Below are positions 24,324 to 32,885 of a stretch of DNA of 64,000 nt, one piece after another; positions within the stretch are counted from its first letter, which is position 1; every line of letters starts with the position of its first letter. The notes under the pieces were generated by a model, which was not told the DNA's origin, ran no database searches, and saw only the letters and a program-made list of their open reading frames with translations. The position numbers and the translations under genes are program-made. The stretch covers positions 248,001 to 312,000 of the forward strand of contig NZ_JADG01000004.1 of assembly GCF_000518265.1 (NCBI RefSeq), read 5' to 3'. The stretch comes from Actinomadura oligospora ATCC 43269 (GTDB lineage Bacteria > Actinomycetota > Actinomycetes > Streptosporangiales > Streptosporangiaceae).

Positions 24324-25437
24324 ACGTCCGGGGTTCAGCGTCCGGCTGAAGCTCACCCTCAGCTACGCCGGATTCCTCATGCTCGCCGGTGTCCTCCTGC
24401 TGGCCGTGGTGTGGGTGTTCCTGCTGCGGTACATCCCCTACCACGTGCCCTACACCCCGGGCGGTTTCGTCCCCAGCCGCAACGTCCTCATCCGCACCTT
24501 CCTCCCCCGCGCGGCGGCGGCGCTGGTCTTCCTGCTGGTGTTCGGCCTGCTCGGAGGGTGGATCCTCGCCGGACGGATGCTCGCGCCGCTCACCCGGATC
24601 ACCGACGCGGCACGGATGGCCGCGAACGGGTCGCTGTCCCACCGGATCCGCATGGAGGGCCCCGGAGACGAGTTCCGCGAGCTCGCCGACGTGTTCGACG
24701 CCATGCTCGACCAGCTCGAGTCCCACGTCACCGAGCAGCAGCGGTTCGCCGCGAACGCCTCCCACGAACTGCGCACCCCGCTGGCGATCTCGCGGGCCCT
24801 GCTGGACGTCGCCCGCAGCGGCCCCACGCGGGACCAGGGCGAGGTCCTCGAACGCCTGCACAACGTCAACACGCGCGCGATCGACCTCACCGAGGCGCTC
24901 CTGGTGCTGAGCCGCAGCGAACGCAGGAGCTTCACCCGCGAACCCGTCGACCTCTCCCTCGTCGCCGAGGAAGCCACCGAGACCCTGCTGCCCCTCGCCG
25001 AACGGCGCCGGATCACGCTCGACGTCACGGGCGAGACGACCCGGGCCGCGGGCTCGCCGACGCTCCTGCTGCGGATGGCGACGAACCTCGTCCAGAACGC
25101 CATCGTCCACAACCTGCCCGACGGCGGCACCGTGACGGTCCACACCGAGACGCGGGACGGAGCGAGCGTCCTGTGGGTCGAGAACACCGGCCCCCCGCTC
25201 GCGCCCGCGCTGATACCGACCCTGACCGAGCCCTTCCAGCGCGGAACCGAACGCGTCCGCACGGACGAGCACGCCGGTGTCGGGCTCGGACTGGCCATCG
25301 TGCACAGCATCGTCCGGGCCCACGACGGCGCCCTCGACCTCACGCCCCGTCCCGCCGGCGGCCTCCTCGCCACGGTCCGGCTCCCCGCCACCGGACCCGG
25401 GGCCGAGGCCGCCTACTTCCCGGCGTGGAAGTCGTAG
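24316..25437 (+). CDS. Sensor histidine kinase
   Basis: The 373-residue membrane kinase has two transmembrane helices (about residues 15-38 and 70-95) around a short extracellular loop of about 35 residues. A HAMP segment follows (GRMLAPLTRITDAARMAANG), then the HisKA H-box ASHELRTPLA (His near residue 150) and the HATPase N and G boxes (NLVQNAIVHN, GVGLGLAIVHSI). The small sensor loop suggests that a membrane or cell-wall event, rather than a large ligand, is sensed. The ATG at 24316 overlaps the regulator gene; a longer reading begins inside it. The 3' end overlaps the convergent cupin gene by 25 bp. Confidence 0.92.
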   Translation: MARRPGFSVRLKLTLSYAGFLMLAGVLLLAVVWVFLLRYIPYHVPYTPGGFVPSRNVLIRTFLPRAAAALVFLLVFGLLGGWILAGRMLAPLTRITDAARMAANGSLSHRIRMEGPGDEFRELADVFDAMLDQLESHVTEQQRFAANASHELRTPLAISRALLDVARSGPTRDQGEVLERLHNVNTRAIDLTEALLVLSRSERRSFTREPVDLSLVAEEATETLLPLAERRRITLDVTGETTRAAGSPTLLLRMATNLVQNAIVHNLPDGGTVTVHTETRDGASVLWVENTGPPLAPALIPTLTEPFQRGTERVRTDEHAGVGLGLAIVHSIVRAHDGALDLTPRPAGGLLATVRLPATGPGAEAAYFPAWKS

Positions 25438-25907
25438 GGCAGGTCGTCGTACACCTTGTAGACGCAGTCCGCGCCCTTCAGGCACTTGCCCCAGTGGACG
25501 GCCTTGGACGGGTAGTAAAGGAAGTCGCCCTGGCCGATGCGCGCGTGCGGACCGCCCTTGACGTTCCAGCTCAGCCTGCCCGAGATGCCCAGGACATGCT
25601 CGGGGCTGGTGTGCCAGTGCGGGGCGAACTCGGTGCCAGCCTTCAGCCGGAAGACGGCCTCCGACGGGCCCGTCGCGGGGTTGCCGCGCAGCGGCTTGTA
25701 GGTGCAACCGGCCAGCCCCTCACAGGGCAGCCACTCCCCGCCGCGAAGCGGCACATAGACCGCCCTGTCGACCTGAGGCTTCGCCTCGGGGGACGCCTTG
25801 ACCGCCGGGGACGCCTTGACCGCGGGAGACGACTGGGCCGCCGCTTCGGAGGCGGTGAGCAGAAGCCCGCCGGCCGCCGCCGCGACCACGAGATGGCGCA
25901 CGCGCAT
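25413..25907 (-). CDS. Exported cupin-domain protein
   Basis: The 164-residue protein has a signal peptide (MRVRHLVVAAAAGG core, cleavage near AAAQ). A short repeated Ser-Pro-Ala-Val-Lys-Ala linker follows (three near copies), then a cupin barrel with metal ligands HWH, Glu and a later His (PHWHTSPEHV, SKAVHWG). Function is unknown; related cupins bind metal and small anions or act on anti-sigma or sensor systems. GGGGAG lies 5 nt before the ATG at 25907. The promoter region is occupied by a 45-bp palindrome, which implies tight control. The stop end overlaps the kinase gene tail to tail. Confidence 0.75.
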   Translation of the reverse strand: MRVRHLVVAAAAGGLLLTASEAAAQSSPAVKASPAVKASPEAKPQVDRAVYVPLRGGEWLPCEGLAGCTYKPLRGNPATGPSEAVFRLKAGTEFAPHWHTSPEHVLGISGRLSWNVKGGPHARIGQGDFLYYPSKAVHWGKCLKGADCVYKVYDDLPYDFHAGK

Positions 25908-25919
25908 GAACACTCCCCT

Positions 25920-25964
25920 ATCCGGACTGTGGTCCGCTTATATTAAGCGGACCACAGTCCGGAT
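25920..25964. promoter_or_regulatory. 45-bp near-perfect palindrome upstream of the cupin gene
   Basis: Arms of 21 bp (starting ATCCGGACTGTGG) are perfectly complementary across a 3-bp TAT centre. Each arm itself contains the smaller dyad GGAC-TGTG-GTCC, so two dimers could bind. On the minus strand TAGACA begins at the outer edge of the palindrome and TATAAG lies across the centre, so an operator overlapping the cupin promoter is likely. As RNA it would also fold as a terminator for codA, which ends 26 bp away. Confidence 0.7.
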
Positions 25965-25989
25965 GTCTATGGAGTTGTCGCGGCGGGCC

Positions 25990-27264
25990 TCAGGGACGGG
26001 CGAAGGTGACCTCCCGGACGGGTTCGCCCGGCCAGCTCAGGCGGGTGGGCGTGACAGGGGTCTCGGCGACGACCCTGCCCTTGGCGATGACATGGGTCGG
26101 ACGGGTCTGGCGGCGGATGGCGTCGTAGGGGGACGTCGCCGGGAGGATGACCAGGCTGGCCGGGCGGGACTCGGCGATGCCGTAGCGGTCGCCCAGGTGC
26201 AGGACCCGCGCGGCCCGGTCGGTGATCATGCGGAACGCCTCGTCGATCTCGGCGGCGCCGGTGAGCTGGGCGGCGGCGACGCCGACCAGGGCCACCTGGA
26301 GGGACGAGGCGGTGCCGAGGGGGAACCAGGGGTCCATGACGTCGTCGTGGCCGAAGGCGACGTTGACACCGGCGGCGAGCATCTCCTTCACCTGGGTGAG
26401 GCCGCGGCGCTTGGGGTAGTCGTCGAAACGGCCCTGGAGGCAGAGGTTGGCCATGGGGTTGCTGACCAGGTTGATGCCGCTGCGCGCCAGGATCCGCTGG
26501 AGCTTGTAGGAGTAGGCGCCGTTGTAGGAGCCCATCGCGGTGGTGTGGGACGCGGTGGCGCGGTCGCGGAGGCCGCCCCGCCGGGCGAGGGTCGCGAGGA
26601 CCTCGACGAAGCGCGACTGCTCGTCGTCGATCTCGTCGCAGTGGGCGTCGAGGAGCAGGCCGTGGCGCTCGGCGATGTCGAAGGCGATCTCGAGGGAGCG
26701 GACGCCGTCCTCGCGGGTGTCCTCGAAGTGCGGGATGGCGCCGATGACGTCAACGCCGCGCTCGGCGGCCCTCTCCAGCAGCCGCGGACCGTCGTCGAAG
26801 GAGACGACGCCCTCCTGAGGGAAGGCGACGAGCTGGAGGTCGACTACGTCGCGGACGCGGTCGCGGACCTCGATCATGGCGTCCAGCGCGACCAGGCCGG
26901 GGTCGGTGACGTCCACGTGGCTGCGGACGTGCAGGACGCCGTTCGCGGCGTACCAGCGGAGCACCTCGGTGGCCCGGTCGATGACGTCCTGCCTGGTGAG
27001 GGACTTCTTGCGCTCGGACCAGACGGCGATGCCCTCCCAGAGGGAGCCGGAGGCGTTCCAGCGCGGCTCACCGGCGGTGAGGGTGGTGTCCAGGTGGACG
27101 TGCGGCTCGACGAAGGGGGCGGAGGCCAGGCCGCCCGCGCCGTCCGCGAGGAGGTCGCCCGTCCCCTGGCCCGCCGGGACGATCCGGGTGAAACGGCCGT
27201 CCTCGACCTCGATGTCGTGGAGGCCGTCGCGGTCGGTCAGGCGGACGTTGCGGATCACCGTCAC
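25990..27264 (-). CDS. codA: Cytosine deaminase family amidohydrolase
   Basis: The 424-residue metal-dependent amidohydrolase follows the CodA pattern: PHVHLDTT (HxH metal ligands, about residue 56), VRSHVDVTD, LDAHCDEIDDEQ (His/Glu near residue 210), ASHTTAMGSYN and the late FGHDDVMDPWFPLG aspartate. CodA hydrolyses cytosine to uracil and ammonia in pyrimidine salvage. Some homologues act on isoguanine or other bases. The gene lies 11 bp downstream of an NCS1 permease gene, reproducing the codBA order and supporting the assignment. Confidence 0.87.
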   Translation of the reverse strand: MTVIRNVRLTDRDGLHDIEVEDGRFTRIVPAGQGTGDLLADGAGGLASAPFVEPHVHLDTTLTAGEPRWNASGSLWEGIAVWSERKKSLTRQDVIDRATEVLRWYAANGVLHVRSHVDVTDPGLVALDAMIEVRDRVRDVVDLQLVAFPQEGVVSFDDGPRLLERAAERGVDVIGAIPHFEDTREDGVRSLEIAFDIAERHGLLLDAHCDEIDDEQSRFVEVLATLARRGGLRDRATASHTTAMGSYNGAYSYKLQRILARSGINLVSNPMANLCLQGRFDDYPKRRGLTQVKEMLAAGVNVAFGHDDVMDPWFPLGTASSLQVALVGVAAAQLTGAAEIDEAFRMITDRAARVLHLGDRYGIAESRPASLVILPATSPYDAIRRQTRPTHVIAKGRVVAETPVTPTRLSWPGEPVREVTFARP

Positions 27265-27275
27265 CGGCGGACTCC

Positions 27276-28691
27276 TCAGCTGGACGAACGGACGGGAACG
27301 AGCACGGGCGAGCGGCGGCGGGACAGCAGCAGGTAGAGGCCGCCCGCGACGACCGCGCCCGCGAGCCAGGACAGGTCGATGCCGCCGAGGGCCTTGGCGG
27401 CGGGGCCCTGGAGGGCCTCCGGGACGCCGTACTGGAACGTCCAGGTGGCCAGCGCGCCGAGCAGGAAGGAGACGACGGCGTCCCAGCGCACGTCACCGAG
27501 GCGGGACGCGCCGGGCGGGTCGTAGAGGGCCTCGATGTCCACGTTCTGCCGCTTGACGACATAGAAGTGGACGGCCATGACCGCGGCCCACGGGACGACC
27601 CAGGTGACCAGGCCCGCGAGCCAGGCGTCCAGGGTGTGCGCGAAGTCCTCCTGGAAGATCAGGAGGATCGTGAAGGCGGCGGCGAAGATCCCGACGGCGT
27701 AGGAGACGACGCGGCGGGACACGTTCCAGTCGACGGTCTGCGCGCACAGCGAGCACGAGTAGACGTTCAGGATGTTCGTCGCGATCGGACCGTGCACGAC
27801 CAGGAGGAGGACGGGGATCGCGAGCGCGCCGAACGAGTCGACGATCAGCTTGCCGGGGTCGGTGGTCTGGCTGACCGTGGCGAGGGACGCGCCGAGCGCG
27901 CCGAGCCACACGACCGGGACGAACTGCCCGAGCACGCTGGACCAGTAGAGCGTGCGGCGGCCGACCTTCTCCGGGACGAACCGGGAGTAGTCGGAGGCGT
28001 AGGCGAACCAGGTGATGCCCCAGCCGACGCCGATCGCGGTCATGACCGTCGTCATGGCCGAAATCCGGTTCCTGCCGCTGAGATGCGCGCCCGGAAAGTC
28101 CCAGTGCACCCCGGTCTTCGTCCAGGCGACGGCGGTCATCACGGCGAGCACCACGAGGGTGATCGGGACCGTCCACTTCTCGAACGAGGCGATCGCCTTG
28201 AACCCCGACGCGGCGATCCCGACCTGGAGACCCATGATCACCACGACCACGGCGATCTTCAGCGCGGTGCCGCCGTGCACGCCGACCTGCCCGAGCAGGG
28301 CCATCACCAGGTCCAGGACGATCCAGGTGTTGACCGCGCACCAGCCCGCCGACATGACCCCCTGCAGGGCGGCCGGGAGGTAGGCGCCGCGGCGGCCGAA
28401 CGCCGACCGCGCCAGGACCATCTGGGTGACGCCGGTCCGCTGCCCCATCAGGACGAACAGCCCGAACACCGCCATCCCGAGGACGTTGCCCGCGACCAGC
28501 ACCGCGATGGTGTCGGCGAGGCTCAGCCCGAGCTTGATCCCGAGGGCGCCGAGCACCCAGTTGATGGGGGCGATGTTCGCGCCCGCCCAGATCCAGAACT
28601 GGTGCAGGGCCGTCGAGCTGCGAGCCCCCGGCGGGACCGGCTCCAGCGAGTGGGCGGGATCGGCGGCGGGGGCGGGGTGCGTGCTTGTCAT
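27276..28691 (-). CDS. codB: Cytosine permease (NCS1 family)
   Basis: The 471-residue transporter has about 12 transmembrane helices. NCS1 features include WIWAGANIAPINWVLGALG in helix 1, WGITWFAYASDYSRFVP in the middle and the substrate-site-like NTWIVLD and ILNVYSCSLC segments. It should import cytosine or a related base with a proton or sodium. It is co-transcribed with codA. A short palindrome lies about 40 bp upstream of the ATG. Confidence 0.88.
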   Translation of the reverse strand: MTSTHPAPAADPAHSLEPVPPGARSSTALHQFWIWAGANIAPINWVLGALGIKLGLSLADTIAVLVAGNVLGMAVFGLFVLMGQRTGVTQMVLARSAFGRRGAYLPAALQGVMSAGWCAVNTWIVLDLVMALLGQVGVHGGTALKIAVVVVIMGLQVGIAASGFKAIASFEKWTVPITLVVLAVMTAVAWTKTGVHWDFPGAHLSGRNRISAMTTVMTAIGVGWGITWFAYASDYSRFVPEKVGRRTLYWSSVLGQFVPVVWLGALGASLATVSQTTDPGKLIVDSFGALAIPVLLLVVHGPIATNILNVYSCSLCAQTVDWNVSRRVVSYAVGIFAAAFTILLIFQEDFAHTLDAWLAGLVTWVVPWAAVMAVHFYVVKRQNVDIEALYDPPGASRLGDVRWDAVVSFLLGALATWTFQYGVPEALQGPAAKALGGIDLSWLAGAVVAGGLYLLLSRRRSPVLVPVRSSS

Positions 28692-28727
28692 CTCGAGCGT
28701 TCAGCCTAGCGGCGCACATCGCGTGGA

Positions 28728-28741
28728 ACGTACCGATACGT
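28728..28741. promoter_or_regulatory. Palindrome ACGTA-CCGA-TACGT upstream of codB
   Basis: Perfect 5-bp arms around a 4-bp spacer, about 40 bp upstream of the codB ATG. It is a candidate operator for nucleobase-responsive control. A TAGGCT hexamer lies between it and the gene and may be the -10 box. Confidence 0.4.
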
Positions 28742-28862
28742 CCCCGATGTCCGCCCTGCTGAACGCCATGATCAGCACCGCCGGAGGGCGTGGTGGTCGA
28801 CGCTTGGCCGCCGGGTGCTCTGCGCGGCCCGGCGGGCGGTCATGGGGTCCGGCGGGCGGGCC

Positions 28863-30422
28863 TCACGGAACCAGGCGGGTCTTGACGACCTTGCCCATGG
28901 CGTTGCGCGGCAGGGACTCCACGAGGTGGACGACCCGGGGCCGCTTGTGCGCGGAGAGGCGGTCCGCGACGAAGTCGATCAGGGCCTTCTCCCCGACGCC
29001 GCCGCCGCTCCCGTCCCCGCCGCCATCCTTTGCGCCGCCCTCGGGGCCGCCGACGACGCCGTCCTCGGGGGCGCGCGCGGCGGGGTCGACGACGACGTAG
29101 GCGGTGACCTGCTCGCCGAGGTCCTCGTGCGGGACGCCGACGACGGCGGCCTCGCGGACGGCGGGGTGCGCGAGCAGCGCGTTCTCGACCTCGCCCGCGC
29201 CGATCCGGTAGCCGCCGCTCTTGATCAGGTCGGTGGACGCGCGGCCGACGATGCGGTGGCGTCCGTCCGGGTCGACGACCGCGATGTCGCCGGTGCGGAA
29301 CCAGCCGTCCGGGGTGAACGCCTCGGCGGTGGCCTCCGGGCGGCCCAGGTAGCCGTCGAAGACCGTCGGCGCGGAGATCTGCAGGTCGCCGGGCGTCTCG
29401 CCGTCGGCGGACACGGGCGCGCCGTCCTCGCCGACCAGGCGGGTGCGGACGCCGGGCAGCGGGAAGCCGACCGCGCCGGGGACCCGGTCGCCGTCCGCGC
29501 GGGCGCTGACCGTGATGAGGGTCTCGGTCATCCCGTACCGCTCGACCGGACGGTGTCCGGTGAGCCCGGCGAGCCGTTCGAAGACCGGGACGGGCAGCGG
29601 CGCGCTCCCCGACACGAGGAGCCGGGCCGTGCGCAGCGCCGCGGCGGCCCCGGGGTCGCGGGCGACCCGCGACCACACCGTCGGGACGCCGAAGAACAGC
29701 GTGCCGCCGTCGCGCGCCGCGTCCGCGTACGCCTGGGGCGTCGGACGTCCGGTGTGGACGAGCGGCGACCCGACGCGCAGCGGCCCCAGCACGCCGAGCA
29801 CCAGCCCGTGGACGTGGAACAGCGGCAGTCCGTGGACGAGGGTGTCGTCCGCCGTCCATCCCCACGCCTCGGCGAGCGCGTCGAGCCCGGCCGCGACCGC
29901 CGCGCGCGAGACCAGCACGCCCTTCGGAGCACCGGTCGTCCCGCTCGTGTAGAGGATGAACGCGGTCGACCCCGGCTCGATCCCCCGCGACGCCACCGTC
30001 CGCGTCGCCCTCCGGACGTCGGCGCGATCCGGAGGGGCGGCGGAGGCGAGGCCGTCGGGTGTGCTCGCCGGGCGGAGGCGGTCGACGGCGACGAGGGGCG
30101 GGACGTCTGTCCCCTCGGGGGCGGTAGCGGAGGCGGCGAGCAGGTGCGTGGCGCCGGAATCGCGAAGGATGTGGGCGCGCTCGTCCGGGCCGGAGTCGGG
30201 CGGCAGCGGCACCACGGGAACGCCCGCGAACAGCCCGGCGACGACGGCGGCGACGGTCTCCAGGGTCGGGGTCGCGTGCACGGCGACGGCCCGCGCGTCC
30301 CGGATCTCGGCGGCGATCGCGACCGCCCACGCGTCCAGCGCCGGACGCGTCAGGGGACGTCCGGCCACGGTGATCGCGGGACGGCCGGGGGCGTCGGGGC
30401 GGGGTCCGCCGAGCAGGTTCAT
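28863..30422 (-). CDS. matB: Malonyl-CoA synthetase-like acyl-CoA ligase
   Basis: The 519-residue ANL-superfamily enzyme has the AMP-binding P-loop YTSGTTGAPKGVLVSRAA, VERYGMTET, DGDRVPGAVGFPLPGV, DGWFRTGDIAVVDPDGR and the C-terminal LPRNAMGKVVKTRL lysine. The DGDRVPGAVG and following segments resemble MatB, which makes malonyl-CoA or methylmalonyl-CoA from the diacid and CoA. Substrate range is inferred only. A Gly/Asp-rich insertion of about 30 residues (around 445-475) sits in the mobile C-terminal domain and is probably a surface loop. The ATG at 30422 is preferred over a longer reading with no ligase-like sequence. Confidence 0.82.
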   Translation of the reverse strand: MNLLGGPRPDAPGRPAITVAGRPLTRPALDAWAVAIAAEIRDARAVAVHATPTLETVAAVVAGLFAGVPVVPLPPDSGPDERAHILRDSGATHLLAASATAPEGTDVPPLVAVDRLRPASTPDGLASAAPPDRADVRRATRTVASRGIEPGSTAFILYTSGTTGAPKGVLVSRAAVAAGLDALAEAWGWTADDTLVHGLPLFHVHGLVLGVLGPLRVGSPLVHTGRPTPQAYADAARDGGTLFFGVPTVWSRVARDPGAAAALRTARLLVSGSAPLPVPVFERLAGLTGHRPVERYGMTETLITVSARADGDRVPGAVGFPLPGVRTRLVGEDGAPVSADGETPGDLQISAPTVFDGYLGRPEATAEAFTPDGWFRTGDIAVVDPDGRHRIVGRASTDLIKSGGYRIGAGEVENALLAHPAVREAAVVGVPHEDLGEQVTAYVVVDPAARAPEDGVVGGPEGGAKDGGGDGSGGGVGEKALIDFVADRLSAHKRPRVVHLVESLPRNAMGKVVKTRLVP

Positions 30423-30556
30423 CGGGCGCGTCCCTTTCACGTCGGTCCGGAGGCCCGGACGTCCGAGGGCCGAGGGCTCGGAGGTCCGGGAAGAGCGGGA
30501 AACACCCGGCAAAGGGCGCGCCCGCGATGCGGGATCGACCTGCATCTGCTGGAAGT

Positions 30557-31186
30557 ATGCCGTCCGTGACGGACGCTCCGACGACCTACCCGGCCCTCGC
30601 GGACCGGCTGCGCGCCCTGCCCCCGTCGGCGGGGCCGGTGCGGCTGATCGCCGTCGACGGGCCGAGCGGGTCCGGGAAGTCCACGTTCGCGCCGCGCCTC
30701 GCGGCGGCGCTGGGCGCGCTGGAGGGACCGGACGGGGTGCCGCTCGTCCGGTCGGACGACTTCCGGGTGCCGTGGGACGCCGACCCGCTGACGTGGTGGC
30801 CGCCGTTCGAACGCGACGTCCTGACCCCGCTCGTCGCCGGACGCCCCGGCCGCCTGCGCCGTTACGACTGGCACCGCGACGTCTACGGACCGCCCGAGGA
30901 GCTGCCGCCCGCCGGGGCGCTGGTCGTGGAGGGCGTCGGCGCGGCCTGGCGGGGCTCCCCCGCCGCGTTCCGGATCTGGGTGGACGCGCCGCGCGACCTG
31001 CGAAGGGCCCGTGCCCTCCAGCGCGACGGGCTCGCCTACGCGGACGCCTGGGACGAGTGGTCCGGGCGCGAGTCGCGTCACTTCGCGTCCGACCGCACCC
31101 GCGAGCGCTCCGACCTCCTCGTGGACGGCACCGCCGTCGCCGTCCCGGCCTTCCACGCCGTCCGGCCCGACGCGGACGTCCCCTGA
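30557..31186 (+). CDS. Uridine kinase-like P-loop kinase
   Basis: The 209-residue P-loop kinase has Walker A GPSGSGKST at residues 35-43. A SDDFR segment follows, as in uridine kinase and related phosphoribulokinase-like enzymes where an Asp acts in catalysis. RYDWHRDVYGP, VVEGVGAAW (Walker-B-like) and a C-terminal ARALQRDG lid also match. It probably phosphorylates a nucleoside or other small alcohol in the cytosol. Nearby codBA would fit pyrimidine salvage, but the two are not in one operon. It is divergent from the MatB-like gene. The ATG at 30557 sits very close to GGAAG; a GTG 12 nt later is an alternative start. Confidence 0.72.
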   Translation: MPSVTDAPTTYPALADRLRALPPSAGPVRLIAVDGPSGSGKSTFAPRLAAALGALEGPDGVPLVRSDDFRVPWDADPLTWWPPFERDVLTPLVAGRPGRLRRYDWHRDVYGPPEELPPAGALVVEGVGAAWRGSPAAFRIWVDAPRDLRRARALQRDGLAYADAWDEWSGRESRHFASDRTRERSDLLVDGTAVAVPAFHAVRPDADVP

Positions 31187-31279
31187 GAGAAGGACCGTCG
31201 CGCGCAGGGCTCGGCGCGGGGGCGACTAGGCTGTCCGGGTCCGTAACCGACCCATGAGAAGACGGGTGGAGCCAGCACC

Positions 31280-31654
31280 ATGGCGCTTGAACGTCCCGAG
31301 ATCGACTTCCCCGAGGGCCAGCCCCCGCAGAACCTTGAGATCACCGACATCACGGTCGGGGACGGCGAGGAGGCCACCAAGGGCTCGACCGTCTCCGCCC
31401 ACTACGTCGGCGTGTCCTTCTCGACCGGCGAGGAGTTCGACGCGTCCTGGAACCGCGGCGGGCCGCTCGACTTCCCGCTCGGCGCGGGCCGCGTCATCAA
31501 GGGCTGGGACATGGGCATCCAGGGCATGAAGGTCGGCGGCCGGCGCAAGCTGGTCATCCCGCCGCACCTGGCCTACGGAAGCAACAGCCCGTCCCCCAAG
31601 ATCAAGGCCAACGAGACGCTGATCTTCGTGGTGGACCTCGTCGGCGTGAGCTAG
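31280..31654 (+). CDS. FKBP-type peptidyl-prolyl cis-trans isomerase
   Basis: The 124-residue single-domain FKBP shows TKGSTVSAHYVGV, GEEFDASW, PLDFPLGAGRVIKGWDMGIQGMKVGGRRKLVIPPHLAYG and a final LIFVVDLVGV strand. The residues around the FK506 pocket are conserved, so it should be an active proline isomerase and folding helper. There is no signal peptide, so it is cytosolic. GGTGGAG precedes the ATG, and a TAGGCT -10 box lies at 31227-31232. A hairpin terminator follows. Confidence 0.94.
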   Translation: MALERPEIDFPEGQPPQNLEITDITVGDGEEATKGSTVSAHYVGVSFSTGEEFDASWNRGGPLDFPLGAGRVIKGWDMGIQGMKVGGRRKLVIPPHLAYGSNSPSPKIKANETLIFVVDLVGVS

Positions 31655-31732
31655 GACGTGTCCTAGGCCGACGGGAGGTACCGGGCGCGGAGGGACGAAC
31701 CCCCGCACCGAACCCCCTGAAAAGTCGCTTCA

Positions 31733-31778
31733 ACGGCGGGCAATCCGGGAGCCAAATCCTGCTCCGGGTGCCCGCCGT
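31733..31778 (+). terminator. Terminator after the FKBP gene
   Basis: An outer 10-bp stem (ACGGCGGGCA and its complement) and an inner GGAGC/GCTCC stem with a small internal loop form a stable hairpin between the FKBP gene and the ABC transporter. Confidence 0.6.
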
Positions 31779-31817
31779 CGCCGTTTCCGGACGGGAACGG
31801 GTCGGTATCAGCCCAGC

Positions 31818-32885
31818 ATGATCGAGGCGCGGGGGCTGACGAAGCGGTTCGGTGAGAAGACGGCCGTCGACGACGCCAGCTTCACGGTCGAACCGGGCCG
31901 GGTGACCGGGTTCCTCGGCCCGAACGGCGCGGGAAAATCCACCACGATGCGGATGATCCTCGGCCTCGACCACCCGTCCGCCGGGACGGTGACGGTCGCG
32001 GGCGTCCGCTACGCGGGCCTCGGCGCGCCGCTGCACCAGGTCGGCGCGCTGCTGGACGCCAAGGCCGTGCACGGCGGACGCAGCGCCCACAACCACCTGC
32101 TCTGCCTGGCCCGCAGCAACGGCATCCCCACCCGCCGCGTGGACGCGGTGCTGGAACTCGTCGGCCTCCACTCGGTGGAGAGGAAGCCCGCCAAGGGGTT
32201 CTCGCTGGGCATGGGGCAGCGCCTCGGCATCGCGGGCGCGCTGCTCGGCGACCCCGCCGTGCTGATGTTCGACGAGCCGGTGAACGGCCTGGACCCCGAG
32301 GGCATCCTGTGGATCCGGACGCTCATGCGGACCCTGGCCGCCGAGGGCCGCACGGTGTTCGTGTCCAGCCACCTGATGTCGGAGATGGCGCTCACCGCCG
32401 ACCACCTGGTCGTGATCGGACGCGGCCGGATCCTCGCCGACACCTCCGTCCGCGAGTTCATCGAGACCAACGCGCACAGCCACGTGCGGGTGCGCTCCCC
32501 GCAGGTCGCCGAGCTCGGACCGCTGCTGGCCCGGCGGCACTGGCGCGTGGAGGTCGACCCGGACGGCTCGCTCCGCGTCTTCGGCTCCGACCCCGCGTCC
32601 ATCGGCGACCTCGCCGCCGAGCACGGCGTCCGCCTGCACGAGCTGTCGCCCGTCCAGCCGTCCCTGGAGGAGGCGTTCATGCGCCTGACCGGCGACACCG
32701 TCGAGTACCACGCGGGCGGCCTGCACAACCACGACGCGGAGCCTCCCGCCGCCGAGGAGGTCCTCGGTGAACCGCCGGAGGGACCGCCGCCCGGCGGGCC
32801 TCCCCCGGGATCGCCGCCGGACGAGGGCCCGTCCGGTCCGCCGCCGTCCGGGCCGACCGGCATGTGGGAAGGAGGACGGTCGTGA
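31818..32885 (+). CDS. ABC transporter ATP-binding protein
   Basis: The 355-residue nucleotide-binding subunit has Walker A GPNGAGKST (about residues 36-44), the signature FSLGMGQRLGIAGALLG, Walker B VLMFDEPVNGLDPEG and the H-loop VSSHLMSE. It is of the DrrA/CcmA-like two-gene exporter type. The C-terminal 45 residues are a Pro/Gly/Glu-rich tail, unusual for the family and probably disordered. The GTG start of the permease overlaps the stop, so the two subunits are made together. The cargo (antibiotic or lipid) is unknown. Confidence 0.92.
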   Translation: MIEARGLTKRFGEKTAVDDASFTVEPGRVTGFLGPNGAGKSTTMRMILGLDHPSAGTVTVAGVRYAGLGAPLHQVGALLDAKAVHGGRSAHNHLLCLARSNGIPTRRVDAVLELVGLHSVERKPAKGFSLGMGQRLGIAGALLGDPAVLMFDEPVNGLDPEGILWIRTLMRTLAAEGRTVFVSSHLMSEMALTADHLVVIGRGRILADTSVREFIETNAHSHVRVRSPQVAELGPLLARRHWRVEVDPDGSLRVFGSDPASIGDLAAEHGVRLHELSPVQPSLEEAFMRLTGDTVEYHAGGLHNHDAEPPAAEEVLGEPPEGPPPGGPPPGSPPDEGPSGPPPSGPTGMWEGGRS

